A stretch of 64,000 nucleotides of DNA. Source: an uncultured Clostridia bacterium (GTDB lineage: Bacteria > Bacillota > Clostridia > Monoglobales > Monoglobaceae). How positions within the stretch are numbered: the stretch's first letter is position 1; each line of letters starts with the position of its first letter. The position numbers and the translations under genes are program-made. Under the pieces are notes generated by a model that saw only the letters and a list, made by a program, of their open reading frames with translations, did not search any database and was not told where the DNA came from. Positions 33,634 through 42,549 of this stretch are shown piece after piece. The DNA is taken from assembly GCA_934454115.1 (NCBI GenBank), contig CAKSFQ010000001.1, positions 248,001 to 312,000 on the forward strand, in the 5' to 3' direction.

Positions 33634-35928
33634 CTAATCCTCACGAAAAAGCGAAAGCGCAAGGCGCGTGTTTTCACTCGCCTTTTCTTCAAACGCCGCG
33701 CCGGACGCCGCCAAGTCCTCACATAGCTTGTCGCGCCGCTGCATAATCTCGTCCACATACCGCAAAAGCGTCAGCGGATTGATATCCCTTGCCGGACAGG
33801 TAAACTCCTGACCGATATACTCCATGGTCGCATCCACCTTGGGATCGTAGCAAAGCCCGATCAGCGGCGTTCCCATCTTTGCCGCATAAATTAGGGTATG
33901 CAGCCGCATCCCCAGCACAAACTGCGCGCCGCCGACCACTCCCAAAATCTGGGTCGGCGTGGGCGAGCCTTCTAAAATTCGTCCTCTTTGTTTCATATAG
34001 GACAGGGTCTTCTTGGCAGTCGCTAAATCCCGGCTCTCCTGCATCGGGACAAAAAGCGCCTCCATGTGATATTGTTCGCATACACGGTCTGCGACACCGG
34101 CAATGATCTTTTCCATCTCACTGTCCGCAAACTTCCACGGACGAAGCGAAATCACGAAATAAGGCGTCCCCTCCGATATGCCGGCACGGCGGCAAAGGGC
34201 GGCTGCCTCCTCTGTCCCGGCCGCTGTCAGGCGAAACGCCGGGTCGGCCGTCACCAGCATCCTTGGATTTGTCACCCCGAACCGCTTGAGTTCTTCCAAG
34301 GAGGACGGTTCACGCAAGGTGATTAAGTCCACGCGATTGAGCGTCTTGGCAATTTTATGATAATTCCTCTCGTTACGGATCGGTCCGATGCCGTTGGCAT
34401 ACAACATCACTTTTGCACCCATCCACAGCCCCGCCCGAATCACAAAAAGGTAGTACGCCAGCGACTTTTCGGACGTCACGTCCTGGATCAGACTGCCGCC
34501 GCCGCTGATAAGCAGCTTGGTTCTCTTCAAATTCCACAAAATACCGGGAAGGTTAAAGCGGTGAATTGACTCAATCCCATAGAGCGCCTTGGTCTCGGCC
34601 GGGTCGTTGGAAAGCGCCAGAATCTTAATATCAGGGTTCTCCGCGCTCAGACTGTCGACCATTGACTTTAAAATAGAATCGTCACCGCTGTTATGGAAGC
34701 CGTAGTAGCCGGAAATCATCACGTCAATGCCGCCACCCGGCATACGGATGGGGTTGGTTAACAAATACGCCTCGATATCGTCAAATTCCTCAATCATCAC
34801 CTCGTTGATCTTACTGTTTTTGATGATCGAAATATACATCTTAATCGCATCGTCTGCCATCGTATCGATGGAATAATGCCGCCTTACCGTCTCACGGGCA
34901 TAGGTGCCAAGCTCCGCACGCCGCGCATTGCCTGCCCGATAAAGGGTTAAAATATCCTGTTTCAGCGTCTCAGTCTCGGTCTGTGCACAACCGCGGCAGC
35001 AGAAGTTGGTATCGATTGCCGTTTGCAGCTTGTCGCGGTCAAAGATGCCGATATAGCCCTCGTTCCCGGCAATGATGGACGGCTTTTCACACGCCATGGC
35101 TTCCAGTGCGGCACGGCTTACCCCGATGAATATGTCGCCACAGGCCACAAAACGGTTGATGTCGGTGCGGCTTCCGGTGACAACCACCATCCGCCGTCCG
35201 ACCGCCGCGTTCACCGTCTCGGCCTCTTTTTTGACTTCTTCAAAATCATTGCCGCCGCCGACAATAACGATTTCCAGATTTTTGATCTCGGCCGCAAGCC
35301 CCTCTGCCGCCGCCAGCAGCTTATGCGCCGCCAGCGAACGGTCGATATCCATCCGGCTGACATATACAATCCGCCACGCCGTATCGGACAGGTTAAATTC
35401 CTCCGCAATTGCAGAATAATCCGTGTCCTTGGAGAACTTTTCAAGATCAATGCCGTTGATGGTCACACGGACATGCTCCGAATTGATTCCGTAGTTATCC
35501 GAAAGGTACGTCTTAATATCATCGCTGACCGCCAGAGAACGATCCCCCCACCTGGTCAAAAAGTTATAAGGAAACCGGGTTGAAAATACCCAGTGTGCCG
35601 TCGTCACGAAGCGAAAATGATAACGCCGATGCAAAAGCGCACACAAAAAAGCCGGAATCCGGGCATGCGCATGCACCACGTCAATATGGTTGGTTAAAAT
35701 AATTTCTTTAAGCTTGGCGTATGCCCTCTTCATGCAGAGCGGGTTTTTACTGTGAAAGGGAACCTTGATATGGCGAATCCCCGCCTCCTTAAGCTCTGTC
35801 TCATAGGCGCCGCCGTTGGAGGCAACAATGACCTCTACACCGCGGCGCGAGAGCGCCTTGGAAAGCTCTACGATATGCGTCTCCGCGCCGCCGATATCCA
35901 GTTGCATGGTTGTCATCAAAACCCGCAT
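33634..35928 (-). CDS. csaB: Fusion: GT4-type glycosyltransferase + polysaccharide pyruvyl transferase CsaB
   Basis: A 764 aa two-domain protein. Residues 1-370 are a GT-B glycosyltransferase (MQLDIGGAETHIVELSKAL at the start, HAHARIPAFLCALLHRR, and a nucleotide-sugar site SRAALEAMACEKPSI). From about residue 396 comes a CsaB-like pyruvyl transferase (ISGYYGFHNSGDDSILKSM, SGGGSLIQD, ANGIGPI, GMRLHTLIYA). CsaB adds pyruvate ketals to a secondary cell-wall polymer that anchors S-layer proteins. The fusion suggests that sugar addition and pyruvylation of the same glycan are coupled. GGAGGGG precedes the ATG. Confidence 0.88.
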   Translation of the reverse strand: MRVLMTTMQLDIGGAETHIVELSKALSRRGVEVIVASNGGAYETELKEAGIRHIKVPFHSKNPLCMKRAYAKLKEIILTNHIDVVHAHARIPAFLCALLHRRYHFRFVTTAHWVFSTRFPYNFLTRWGDRSLAVSDDIKTYLSDNYGINSEHVRVTINGIDLEKFSKDTDYSAIAEEFNLSDTAWRIVYVSRMDIDRSLAAHKLLAAAEGLAAEIKNLEIVIVGGGNDFEEVKKEAETVNAAVGRRMVVVTGSRTDINRFVACGDIFIGVSRAALEAMACEKPSIIAGNEGYIGIFDRDKLQTAIDTNFCCRGCAQTETETLKQDILTLYRAGNARRAELGTYARETVRRHYSIDTMADDAIKMYISIIKNSKINEVMIEEFDDIEAYLLTNPIRMPGGGIDVMISGYYGFHNSGDDSILKSMVDSLSAENPDIKILALSNDPAETKALYGIESIHRFNLPGILWNLKRTKLLISGGGSLIQDVTSEKSLAYYLFVIRAGLWMGAKVMLYANGIGPIRNERNYHKIAKTLNRVDLITLREPSSLEELKRFGVTNPRMLVTADPAFRLTAAGTEEAAALCRRAGISEGTPYFVISLRPWKFADSEMEKIIAGVADRVCEQYHMEALFVPMQESRDLATAKKTLSYMKQRGRILEGSPTPTQILGVVGGAQFVLGMRLHTLIYAAKMGTPLIGLCYDPKVDATMEYIGQEFTCPARDINPLTLLRYVDEIMQRRDKLCEDLAASGAAFEEKASENTRLALSLFRED

Positions 35929-36020
35929 GAAACCCCTCCTCTGCCGCTGATACGGCAAACGTTCCGTTCTTTTTTTCTTTGTCCTATTGTATAACAGATT
36001 GCGTGCCCTGTCAAACCTTT

Positions 36021-36668
36021 TTAACGAAAAATCTCACGCTGCAGCGCCGCTGCGTCATCGACTACACAGGTCGCCTCGGCGGCAATCAGCTCCGCCGCGC
36101 CCCGAAACCCCCAGGAAACGCCAACAGTGTCCACGCCGGCACGGCGTCCAAACATAATATCCACATCGGAATCGCCGACGTAGAGTGTATCCTCTCTGCA
36201 AACGCCGATATCCTTCAACAGCGCAAAAAACACCGCAGGATCCGGCTTCTTTGGGTATTCCTCCCGCTTCCCGAAAACGCGGTCAAACCTTGCTGCGCCC
36301 AAAATTTCTGTCACGACACGCTGCGTTTGCTCCTGCGGCTTGTTGGAGATAATCGCCGTCATCATTCCTTTTTCCTTTATTTCGGTCAGCAGCTCCAAAA
36401 TACCGGGATAGGGTTTGGTCTTTTCGCAGCAGTTTTTTAAGTAATCCGCCCGATACAGAGCGACCAGCTGCGTCAGCTGCGCCGCGTTCTCATTGCCAAG
36501 CGCACGGCGGCAGAGCATCTCCATTCCGTCGCCAACCATTTTATAATAGGAAGCCTTGGGGTGCGGCATAATCCCCAGCTGCGCCAGGGAGCGGTTCACG
36601 GCGTCGGCAATATCCCCGATCGAGTCCACCAGCGTACCGTCCAAATCAAACACGATCAGTTTTTTCAT
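36021..36668 (-). CDS. HAD-family phosphatase (phosphoglycolate phosphatase-like)
   Basis: A 215 aa haloacid dehalogenase-superfamily hydrolase. Motif I is VFDLDGTLVDS, motif II ISNKP, motif III KPDPAVFFALL and motif IV VGDSDVDIMFGRRAG, the pattern of Gph/PpaX-type enzymes. The substrate may be 2-phosphoglycolate or pyrophosphate. Start at 36668 with GGAGG upstream. It follows gtrA by 33 bp. Confidence 0.88.
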   Translation of the reverse strand: MKKLIVFDLDGTLVDSIGDIADAVNRSLAQLGIMPHPKASYYKMVGDGMEMLCRRALGNENAAQLTQLVALYRADYLKNCCEKTKPYPGILELLTEIKEKGMMTAIISNKPQEQTQRVVTEILGAARFDRVFGKREEYPKKPDPAVFFALLKDIGVCREDTLYVGDSDVDIMFGRRAGVDTVGVSWGFRGAAELIAAEATCVVDDAAALQREIFR

Positions 36669-36701
36669 GCCATTTTCCTCCAATCCGATGTTCATTACCC
36701 T

Positions 36702-37145
36702 TTAGGGCTGTTTTTTCGGCTTTTTAAAAATCCATAGCTTGCTGAAGATATAGTTCAGCGCGATCACAATCAGGTTCACCAAGAGCTTCATCCAGCGTGC
36801 CGGAAGTCCTGCGCCGATCACAGTGATCTGGAGCAGGACTTCCGCCAGAATCATGGTAACCACCCGTGCCAGATAAAACGAGCCCATCTCTATAAGTATC
36901 GCAGAAAAGCCGTGCACCTTACTTTGAAAGACAAATTTTCGGTTGGTGATATAGGCAAACGTAATGGCAGCTAAGGTCGAGATCACGCTGCAGCCGTGCA
37001 TCAGATACGCATTATGATCCAGCGGCAAAAACAGGGAAAACACAAAGAACAACCCGGTGTCCACCAAAAAGGTCAGACCGCCGAACACGCAGTATAGGAT
37101 CAGCTCACAATAACGATTCCACAGTTGCATAAAAGCTCTTTTCAT
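36702..37145 (-). CDS. GtrA-family membrane protein
   Basis: A 147 aa protein with four transmembrane helices (ILYCVFGGLTFLVDTGLFFVF, CSVISTLAAITFAYITNRKFVF, a third near residue 85, and LLVNLIVIALNYIFSKLWIF), the GtrA/DPMS flippase-like family linked to transfer of lipid-linked sugars. The NRKFVF motif after helix 2 is typical. It is next to envelope-glycan genes, consistent with that role. The start at 37145 has GGAGG 8 bp upstream; a TTG 18 bases earlier would overlap that site. Confidence 0.88.
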   Translation of the reverse strand: MKRAFMQLWNRYCELILYCVFGGLTFLVDTGLFFVFSLFLPLDHNAYLMHGCSVISTLAAITFAYITNRKFVFQSKVHGFSAILIEMGSFYLARVVTMILAEVLLQITVIGAGLPARWMKLLVNLIVIALNYIFSKLWIFKKPKKQP

Positions 37146-37229
37146 CGTTTTAACCTCCGTCAAATTCCGTGATATCCTACAAAAGCATCAATCCATTGCA
37201 CCTGATACCCGTAAGGCACAGAAACACGC

Positions 37230-37916
37230 TTATTCCGCAGAATCTTCCTGTGCGGCAGAGTCCGTCTGCGCGGCAGAATCCGCCGCCAATCCGCCAAAGA
37301 CGGCTTGCTCCAGCGCCACCGCGCGTTCATGCTCTAAAACCCGCTCTTTCTTGTCCTTTTCGCTTTCATAAAGCGCACGGGTTCCCCAGTAGACCGCCGC
37401 ATCGCCGTTTTGCGAAAGCGCCGCGTCAAACTGCGGCAAGTCGCGCAGACTACGCATGGACTCCATGGTATCGCGGTAATTTTCGCCCTCCATCATCTCA
37501 CAAAAATAGTCGTCAAAGAAGAACACCGGATATGCGCCGGTCGAGAGCTCCGCCATAAACTTGGTCTGGATTGCCATCGCGGCCTCGCCGGAATTTTGAC
37601 CGCCCATCGCGGACAGACTGATGTTATAGATCTTAACCGTTTTTTCTCCGTCGCCGTCCGCATCCGAAACATACGGGGCGATCGCCTCCTCCATTGCGGC
37701 GATGGTCTCGTCACTGAAATACTTTTCCGAATAAAAGCCGATCTCCAGATCATAGGTCGGCCGCGTCATCACCTCATACACTGTGCCGAAAATCAAAAGC
37801 AGCACGACCGTAATGCTGATAATCCACCACTTATCATAAAGCCAGATATGCGCAATCTTCTCTTTAAGCGGCATATTCTTCACCATAGCTCTGGCCTCTT
37901 TTGCTTGTTTGTCCAT
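37230..37916 (-). CDS. Single-pass membrane protein of unknown function
   Basis: A 228 aa protein with a short cytoplasmic N-terminus ending KIAHIWLYDKWW, one helix (IISITVVLLLIFGTVYEVM), and an extracytoplasmic domain rich in acidic and aromatic residues. The DLEIGFYSEKYFSDETIAAMEEAIAPYV start of this domain and the YPVFFFDDYFCEMM segment are reminiscent of small substrate-binding-like domains common in Clostridia. The tail is Ala/Ser/Asp rich (DSAAQ repeated). I do not recognise a function. It has its own promoter. Confidence 0.6.
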   Translation of the reverse strand: MDKQAKEARAMVKNMPLKEKIAHIWLYDKWWIISITVVLLLIFGTVYEVMTRPTYDLEIGFYSEKYFSDETIAAMEEAIAPYVSDADGDGEKTVKIYNISLSAMGGQNSGEAAMAIQTKFMAELSTGAYPVFFFDDYFCEMMEGENYRDTMESMRSLRDLPQFDAALSQNGDAAVYWGTRALYESEKDKKERVLEHERAVALEQAVFGGLAADSAAQTDSAAQEDSAE

Positions 37917-38002
37917 TAGAAATCACCCCGTATTTGTTTCCGAAACACTCCGCGGTACGCCGCAAAACGTCCCCCGCAAAAATTACATCAATATATTTAT
38001 TT

Positions 38003-38031
38003 ATTTTACCACACCGCAGAAAAATAATCAA
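38003..38031 (-). promoter_or_regulatory. Predicted promoter of the membrane-protein gene (37916 downward)
   Basis: Minus strand TTGATT (38031-38026), 17 bp, TAAAAT (38008-38003). Confidence 0.55.
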
Positions 38032-38135
38032 GAAAGAATCGCACAATCCGCCGCCAATTTACAAATTATTTACATTCGCCGCGACTGCACCAAATCCGTC
38101 ATTTTTCATAGACTGTAAGTACAGAGGTGTTTCCA

Positions 38136-39017
38136 TTGAATCAATTTTTGACTTTTGCATTTATCGGCGGAGACTTAAGACAAATACGGGTGATCTCCCG
38201 TTTCGCAAAAGAGGGTTATCCGGTGCGCACCTTTGGCCTGGAGGCGGCGTCCTATCCTGCCGGCGTTTCGGTTTTTGCCTGCGACAGCCTGGATACGTGT
38301 ATCGGCGGCGCCGACATCGTGGTGCTTCCGCTCCCCTATACCGGGGATGGCGAGACCGTAAAAACCGCCTTTTCGGCAGATAAAATCTACATTGGCGACT
38401 GTCTGCGCAAAATGGCAAAGGATCAGCTGCTCTTTGCCGGCCGTGCGGACGATCCGCTCAAAACGCTTGCCGCGCTCTATAACGTCCATCTGATCGACTA
38501 TATGCAGCGCGAAGAGCTGGCGGTTCAAAACAGTATTCCCACCGTGGAGGGCGCGATCGAGATCGCCATGGCGGAGACGCCGTATACCATTCACCAAAGC
38601 CGCTGCCTAATCCTTGGCCATGGCAGAATCGGCAAGATGCTCTCGCACACGCTCGGCGCTCTCGGCGCTAAGGTGAGCGTGGCAGCGCGCAAAAGGGCGG
38701 ATCTTGCCTGGATCGGTTATCACGGATACCGTGCGCTGACCTATGCTGATCTGCCGGGCTGCATCGCGGACTATGATCTGATTTTTAATACCGTGCCCCA
38801 CTTGGTTTTGGATTTCAAACTATTATCGCTGCTCTCGGATTCCTGCTTGATTATTGATCTTGCGTCTGCGCCGGGCGGCGTTGATTTTGAGACGGCACAA
38901 AAGCTGGGAATCAACGTCATCTGGGCCCTCTCGCTGCCGGGCAAGGTTGCGCCGCAGACCGCAGGCGACATCATCAAGGACACCATCTCAAATATCTTAG
39001 AAGAACTGGGGGTGTAA
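38136..39017 (+). CDS. dpaA: Dipicolinate synthase subunit A
   Basis: DpaA (SpoVFA), with DpaB, makes dipicolinic acid from dihydrodipicolinate in the mother cell for spore core dehydration. The 293 aa protein has the N-terminal IGGDLRQIRVISRFAKEG and a Rossmann loop LGHGRIGKMLSHTLGALGA. TTG at 38136 is preferred because AGAGG lies 8 bp upstream; the GTG at 38127 overlaps that site. The sequence CATAGACTG at about 38108 with AC 16 bp upstream resembles a late mother-cell sigma (K-type) promoter, but the match is imperfect. Confidence 0.93.
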   Translation: MNQFLTFAFIGGDLRQIRVISRFAKEGYPVRTFGLEAASYPAGVSVFACDSLDTCIGGADIVVLPLPYTGDGETVKTAFSADKIYIGDCLRKMAKDQLLFAGRADDPLKTLAALYNVHLIDYMQREELAVQNSIPTVEGAIEIAMAETPYTIHQSRCLILGHGRIGKMLSHTLGALGAKVSVAARKRADLAWIGYHGYRALTYADLPGCIADYDLIFNTVPHLVLDFKLLSLLSDSCLIIDLASAPGGVDFETAQKLGINVIWALSLPGKVAPQTAGDIIKDTISNILEELGV

Positions 39018-39021
39018 CACT

Positions 39022-39609
39022 ATGCAAAACGGCAAAACGATCGGCTTTGCCCTGACCGGCTCCTACTGCACCTTTCAGAAGGCGCTGCCCCAAATCGAAC
39101 ATCTGGTACATCTCGGCTACCGCGTAATTCCGATTCTGTCGGAAAAGACCGCAGTCACCGACACACGGTTCGGCACAGCCGAACAAATGATTCATACCAT
39201 CGAATCAATCACCGGCGAGACGGTCATCACAGCAATTCCCGATGCGGAACCCATCGGTCCGAAGAAGAAGCTGGATCTTTTACTGATTGCGCCCTGTACC
39301 GGCAACACAATTGCAAAGCTTGCCACAGGGATTGCGGACAGTACGGTGACCCTGGCCGCAAAGTCGCATCTTCGCAACAACCGCCCGGTCGTCATCGCAG
39401 TATCGACCAATGACGGCCTGGGCGCAAACGCCAAAAACATCGGCACGCTGCTTGCACGCAAGCATATTTATCTGGTTCCGTTCGGACAGGACAGCTGCAT
39501 CGAAAAGGAAACTTCCCTGGTGGCGCATTTTTCGCTGATTCCCGATACGGTCGCGGCAGCGCTTATGGGAAAACAGCTGCAGCCGCTTTTGGTTTCCTAC
39601 GAAAAATAG
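39022..39609 (+). CDS. dpaB: Dipicolinate synthase subunit B
   Basis: A 195 aa flavoprotein-fold subunit of dipicolinate synthase (SpoVFB). The family pattern is clear: GFALTGSYCTFQKALPQIEHL at the start, APCTGNTIAKLATGIADSTV in the flavin-binding region. It begins 4 bp after dpaA, the standard pair. Its presence with dpaA shows that the organism makes dipicolinate by the SpoVF route. Confidence 0.95.
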   Translation: MQNGKTIGFALTGSYCTFQKALPQIEHLVHLGYRVIPILSEKTAVTDTRFGTAEQMIHTIESITGETVITAIPDAEPIGPKKKLDLLLIAPCTGNTIAKLATGIADSTVTLAAKSHLRNNRPVVIAVSTNDGLGANAKNIGTLLARKHIYLVPFGQDSCIEKETSLVAHFSLIPDTVAAALMGKQLQPLLVSYEK

Positions 39610-39614
39610 AAAAC

Positions 39615-39642
39615 GAGGGGGTCTGCAAACGCAGACCCCCTC
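39615..39642. terminator. Hairpin between convergent dpaB and ytfJ
   Basis: GAGGGGGTCTGC (39615-39626), AAAC, GCAGACCCCCTC (39631-39642). A T-rich tract follows on the minus strand only, so it should end ytfJ transcripts best. Confidence 0.75.
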
Positions 39643-39648
39643 ACTTCG

Positions 39649-40116
39649 TTATGCGTCCGGGTTTTGGGCAGAAAAATCTTCTTCATCCAGATCCTCTGCC
39701 GTAACCTCCACCTTTTTCTTCTTGCCCAAAAGCTCCGACACCTTGTCGATCGCCTCCGGTGCCAGATCCATCAGTCTGTCATAGACGCTGTTTTGCGGCG
39801 TGACAGAAATCATCCGAATTTTTCCGCCGCCAACCACCAAAAATCCCTCCGGGGTCAGTGAGATACCGCCGCCGGTGCCGCCGCCAAACAGGTTCTTCGG
39901 CGCGCCGTTTTCATCCACACGGGCATTCTTTTTTACCGTCTCAAATTCCGAACCGCCAACGCCAAAGCCAATGGCAACCTTTGAAATCGGAATAATCACC
40001 GTGCCATCGGATGTCGTAATCGCATCGCCGACAATCGTATTGACGTCAATCATTTCTTTTAAGCCCTGCAGCGCCGTAAACATAATTCCTTCCATCGGGT
40101 GCTTGTTTTCAGTCAT
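39649..40116 (-). CDS. ytfJ: Sporulation protein YtfJ (GerW family)
   Basis: A 155 aa protein of the YtfJ/GerW family, needed for normal spore germination in Bacillus. It opens MTENKHPMEGIM, then shows GDAITTSDGTVIIPISKVAIGFGVGGSEF and GGGTGGGISLTPEGFLVV, the family core. A charged C-terminal tail follows. The start at 40116 lies in an AAGGAAGTGG context; it overlaps the end of the DUF2953 gene by 8 bp, so the two are coupled. Confidence 0.92.
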   Translation of the reverse strand: MTENKHPMEGIMFTALQGLKEMIDVNTIVGDAITTSDGTVIIPISKVAIGFGVGGSEFETVKKNARVDENGAPKNLFGGGTGGGISLTPEGFLVVGGGKIRMISVTPQNSVYDRLMDLAPEAIDKVSELLGKKKKVEVTAEDLDEEDFSAQNPDA

Positions 40117-40834
40117 GATTTCCACTTCCTTCTTTGAATTGTTTATAACAATAAGTAACTGCCAGCCGTGTGGCCTGCTTGATTGCCGCGTGAAAAATCT
40201 GAGCCGGCCTTACTCTTATTATACCTTTTATTTCAAAATCTAACCGTGCCCTGTCATAATCGGGGGTTAAAAACAGCTTGGGATAGTCCATCACAAAATA
40301 GCGGCAAAGCAGCGGATATCCCGTCCCAACCGCCGACCAGATTCCGCCGTAGAGCATCCCGGTATACGCCGGGTTCCCGGCGCCGAAATCCAGCGAAACA
40401 GAGAGCGACAAAATAGAAATTTTATGCCGTGTGTCATTCAAAAAGCGGCGCAGCATTTCCTTCCCCTTTTTGAAATAACCGATGTATTCCTGTACTACCG
40501 CACAAAATCCGTCTATCTGAAATCCGCCGTTCTCCTTATCATAAATCCGCTTTTTTTCCTCAAAAAACAGGGGCTTTCGCACTTTGGCCTTCTTCTGTAT
40601 TCTCTTTTTTCCCTCCGGCGGTTCCCCGTTCTTCGGCGGCTCCTCCGGCTTTTTTTTCGGTGCGGAAAAATCGCGGTAAAAGACCCTTTTGCGCCCGCCA
40701 AACAGAGAAACCGCAAGCGAAACGGTTTTGTTTGAAAGCATAATGTAGACCGTCCACCGATGCCAAAGCAGCGCCGCTGCCGTCAGAACAACCGCTGCAA
40801 GCAGCAGCATCAGGATCATCAGCACATCACGCAT
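40109..40834 (-). CDS. DUF2953-family protein
   Basis: A 241 aa protein with an N-terminal transmembrane helix (ILMLLLAAVVLTAAALLW), a charged Lys/Glu/Pro linker (residues 60-90) and a C-terminal domain with FGAGNPAYTGMLYGGIWSAVG, the DUF2953 signature. In Firmicutes it is commonly next to ytfJ and scpAB, as here. Function unknown; probably spore-related from context. Confidence 0.85.
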   Translation of the reverse strand: MRDVLMILMLLLAAVVLTAAALLWHRWTVYIMLSNKTVSLAVSLFGGRKRVFYRDFSAPKKKPEEPPKNGEPPEGKKRIQKKAKVRKPLFFEEKKRIYDKENGGFQIDGFCAVVQEYIGYFKKGKEMLRRFLNDTRHKISILSLSVSLDFGAGNPAYTGMLYGGIWSAVGTGYPLLCRYFVMDYPKLFLTPDYDRARLDFEIKGIIRVRPAQIFHAAIKQATRLAVTYCYKQFKEGSGNHD

Positions 40835-40913
40835 CGGGTTCCCCCCCCTCTCTTCTCATATAGGGCGAAGGGTTCCACCTATCTTATGTCAACCTCCCTC
40901 GCACTCCGCTTTG

Positions 40914-41726
40914 TCAGGCATCGTCTCCCCGGGGTGTCTCCTGCGCCGCCACTTCCCGGCTGCCTGTTTCGCCATCGTCCGTATCGTCGAAATCTTCGCC
41001 GCCGTGCGCATCGTCTAAGGCTTCCTCCGTTGTATCAGACTTTGCATCGTCTTTGGTATCGCCTTGGGTTTTGTACTGTAAAACGCCGCCGTCCGTATCT
41101 TTCGCCGATGCCGCGGCCGCCGGGAACGCATGCTCCAAATGTTCTGTCTCCGCGTCCATGGCAAGCTGCTGCGGCGCAAGCTCCATTTTCAGCTGCATTG
41201 CCTCCTCGGAATTTCCAAACGCATCGTAATCCGGCAGCTCGCTGAGCGATGCAATGCCAAAGCAACGCAAAAACTCCTGTGTCGTTCCGAAAAGCAACGG
41301 CCGCCCCGGTGCGTCCAGCCGTCCGACTTCCTCAATCAGGCCGCGTTCCATCAGCCGATTCGCCACATAATCACAGTTGACGCCGCGGATATTTTCCATC
41401 GCGCTGCGCGTCACCGGCTGATGATAAGCAACGATCGCCAAGACCTCAATTGCCGCGCCGGATAAGCTCTGCTTTCTTCGCGGCTCTGCCAGCATGGAGA
41501 CGTACTCGCTGTACTCGCCCCTGGTGCACATCTGATACGAGTCCTCTAACTGAATCACGTGGATGCCGCGGCGTTCATAGTTATACTCGTCCATCATTTT
41601 TTTGAGTATCTCACGCAGCGAACGCTTGTCCACATCGACAATATCCGCCAGTCGTTCCAGCTCAACCGCGTCCCCTGCCGCAAACAGCACACTCTCTAAA
41701 ATGGCCTGTATCTCTCTGATTTCCAT
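40914..41726 (-). CDS. scpB: Segregation and condensation protein B
   Basis: ScpB is the winged-helix kite subunit of the SMC-ScpAB condensin. The conserved core (residues 1-185) has ILESVLFAAGDAVELERLADI and SGAAIEVLAIVAYHQPVTRSAMENIRGVN. The remaining 80-85 residues are an acidic, low-complexity tail (EDFDDTDDGETG) that makes the protein (270 aa) much longer than typical ScpB (about 190). It follows scpA by 35 bp. Confidence 0.94.
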   Translation of the reverse strand: MEIREIQAILESVLFAAGDAVELERLADIVDVDKRSLREILKKMMDEYNYERRGIHVIQLEDSYQMCTRGEYSEYVSMLAEPRRKQSLSGAAIEVLAIVAYHQPVTRSAMENIRGVNCDYVANRLMERGLIEEVGRLDAPGRPLLFGTTQEFLRCFGIASLSELPDYDAFGNSEEAMQLKMELAPQQLAMDAETEHLEHAFPAAAASAKDTDGGVLQYKTQGDTKDDAKSDTTEEALDDAHGGEDFDDTDDGETGSREVAAQETPRGDDA

Positions 41727-41761
41727 ACTATCCGTTTCCTTTGTGTTAAAATACCGGAGGC

Positions 41762-42532
41762 TCAGTCCTCAATCCCGGTTAAATCCACCGTTTCCGCATC
41801 GTCGGTGCGATAAACGCGCGGATTTTTGATACTTTGATCCTCGCCGTATTCGATTCTGATTTTCTTCATCTTAATCAGCTCCAGCACAGCCAAAAAGGAT
41901 GCCACCGCCTCCGGCCTGCTCTTCACGCCGGAAAACAGTTCCAAAAATTTCATCTTGCCCTTTTGTACCAGCCGTTTCCAGATGACGGAAGCCTTTTGCC
42001 GCAGCGAAACCTTCTCATGACCGACAATCCCGGCAAAGGACTGCTTTGGCGGCGGCTGCTTGCGCTCCAAGCGCAAAAAGGCACGCTGATAGGCGGCATA
42101 AAGATTCTCCTTTGTCATACTCGATAGGTTCCACTCGGCAGGCGGGCGTTCGATCACATCCGGTGTCCTAAAAAACATGGATGCGCCGATATGCTGCCGC
42201 GGCGCTAAATACGCGGCCGCCTCCTTGATTTTTTGATATTCCAAAAGACGGCGAACCAGCTCTTCCCTGGGATCACCCTCTTCCTCATTTTCTTCCTCGG
42301 TCTTTGGCAGCAGCATCCTCGACTTAATCTGGAGCAGTGTCGCCGCCAACACCAAAAACTCACTGGAAACCTCCAGGTCCATCTCCCGCATCTCCTGCAT
42401 GACCGCAAGATACTGATCCAAAATCACCGAAATTGGAATATCGTAGATACTCACCTTATTCTTTCGGATCAGGGTCAGCAGCAAATCCAGCGGCCCCTCA
42501 AAATGCTCCAGTTTAAAATTCAGCTGTTCCAT
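41762..42532 (-). CDS. scpA: Segregation and condensation protein A
   Basis: ScpA is the kleisin that bridges SMC heads. The 256 aa protein starts MEQLNFKLEHFEGPLDLLL, the family hallmark, followed by the helical middle (LEVSSEFLVLAATLLQIKSRMLLP) and the C-terminal winged helix (VASFLAVLELIKMKKIRIEYGED). The ATG at 42532 lies 17 bp after the M50 protease gene; an open frame extends into that gene but is not conserved. Confidence 0.95.
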   Translation of the reverse strand: MEQLNFKLEHFEGPLDLLLTLIRKNKVSIYDIPISVILDQYLAVMQEMREMDLEVSSEFLVLAATLLQIKSRMLLPKTEEENEEEGDPREELVRRLLEYQKIKEAAAYLAPRQHIGASMFFRTPDVIERPPAEWNLSSMTKENLYAAYQRAFLRLERKQPPPKQSFAGIVGHEKVSLRQKASVIWKRLVQKGKMKFLELFSGVKSRPEAVASFLAVLELIKMKKIRIEYGEDQSIKNPRVYRTDDAETVDLTGIED

Positions 42533-42549
42533 ACCCACACCCTGTTTTC

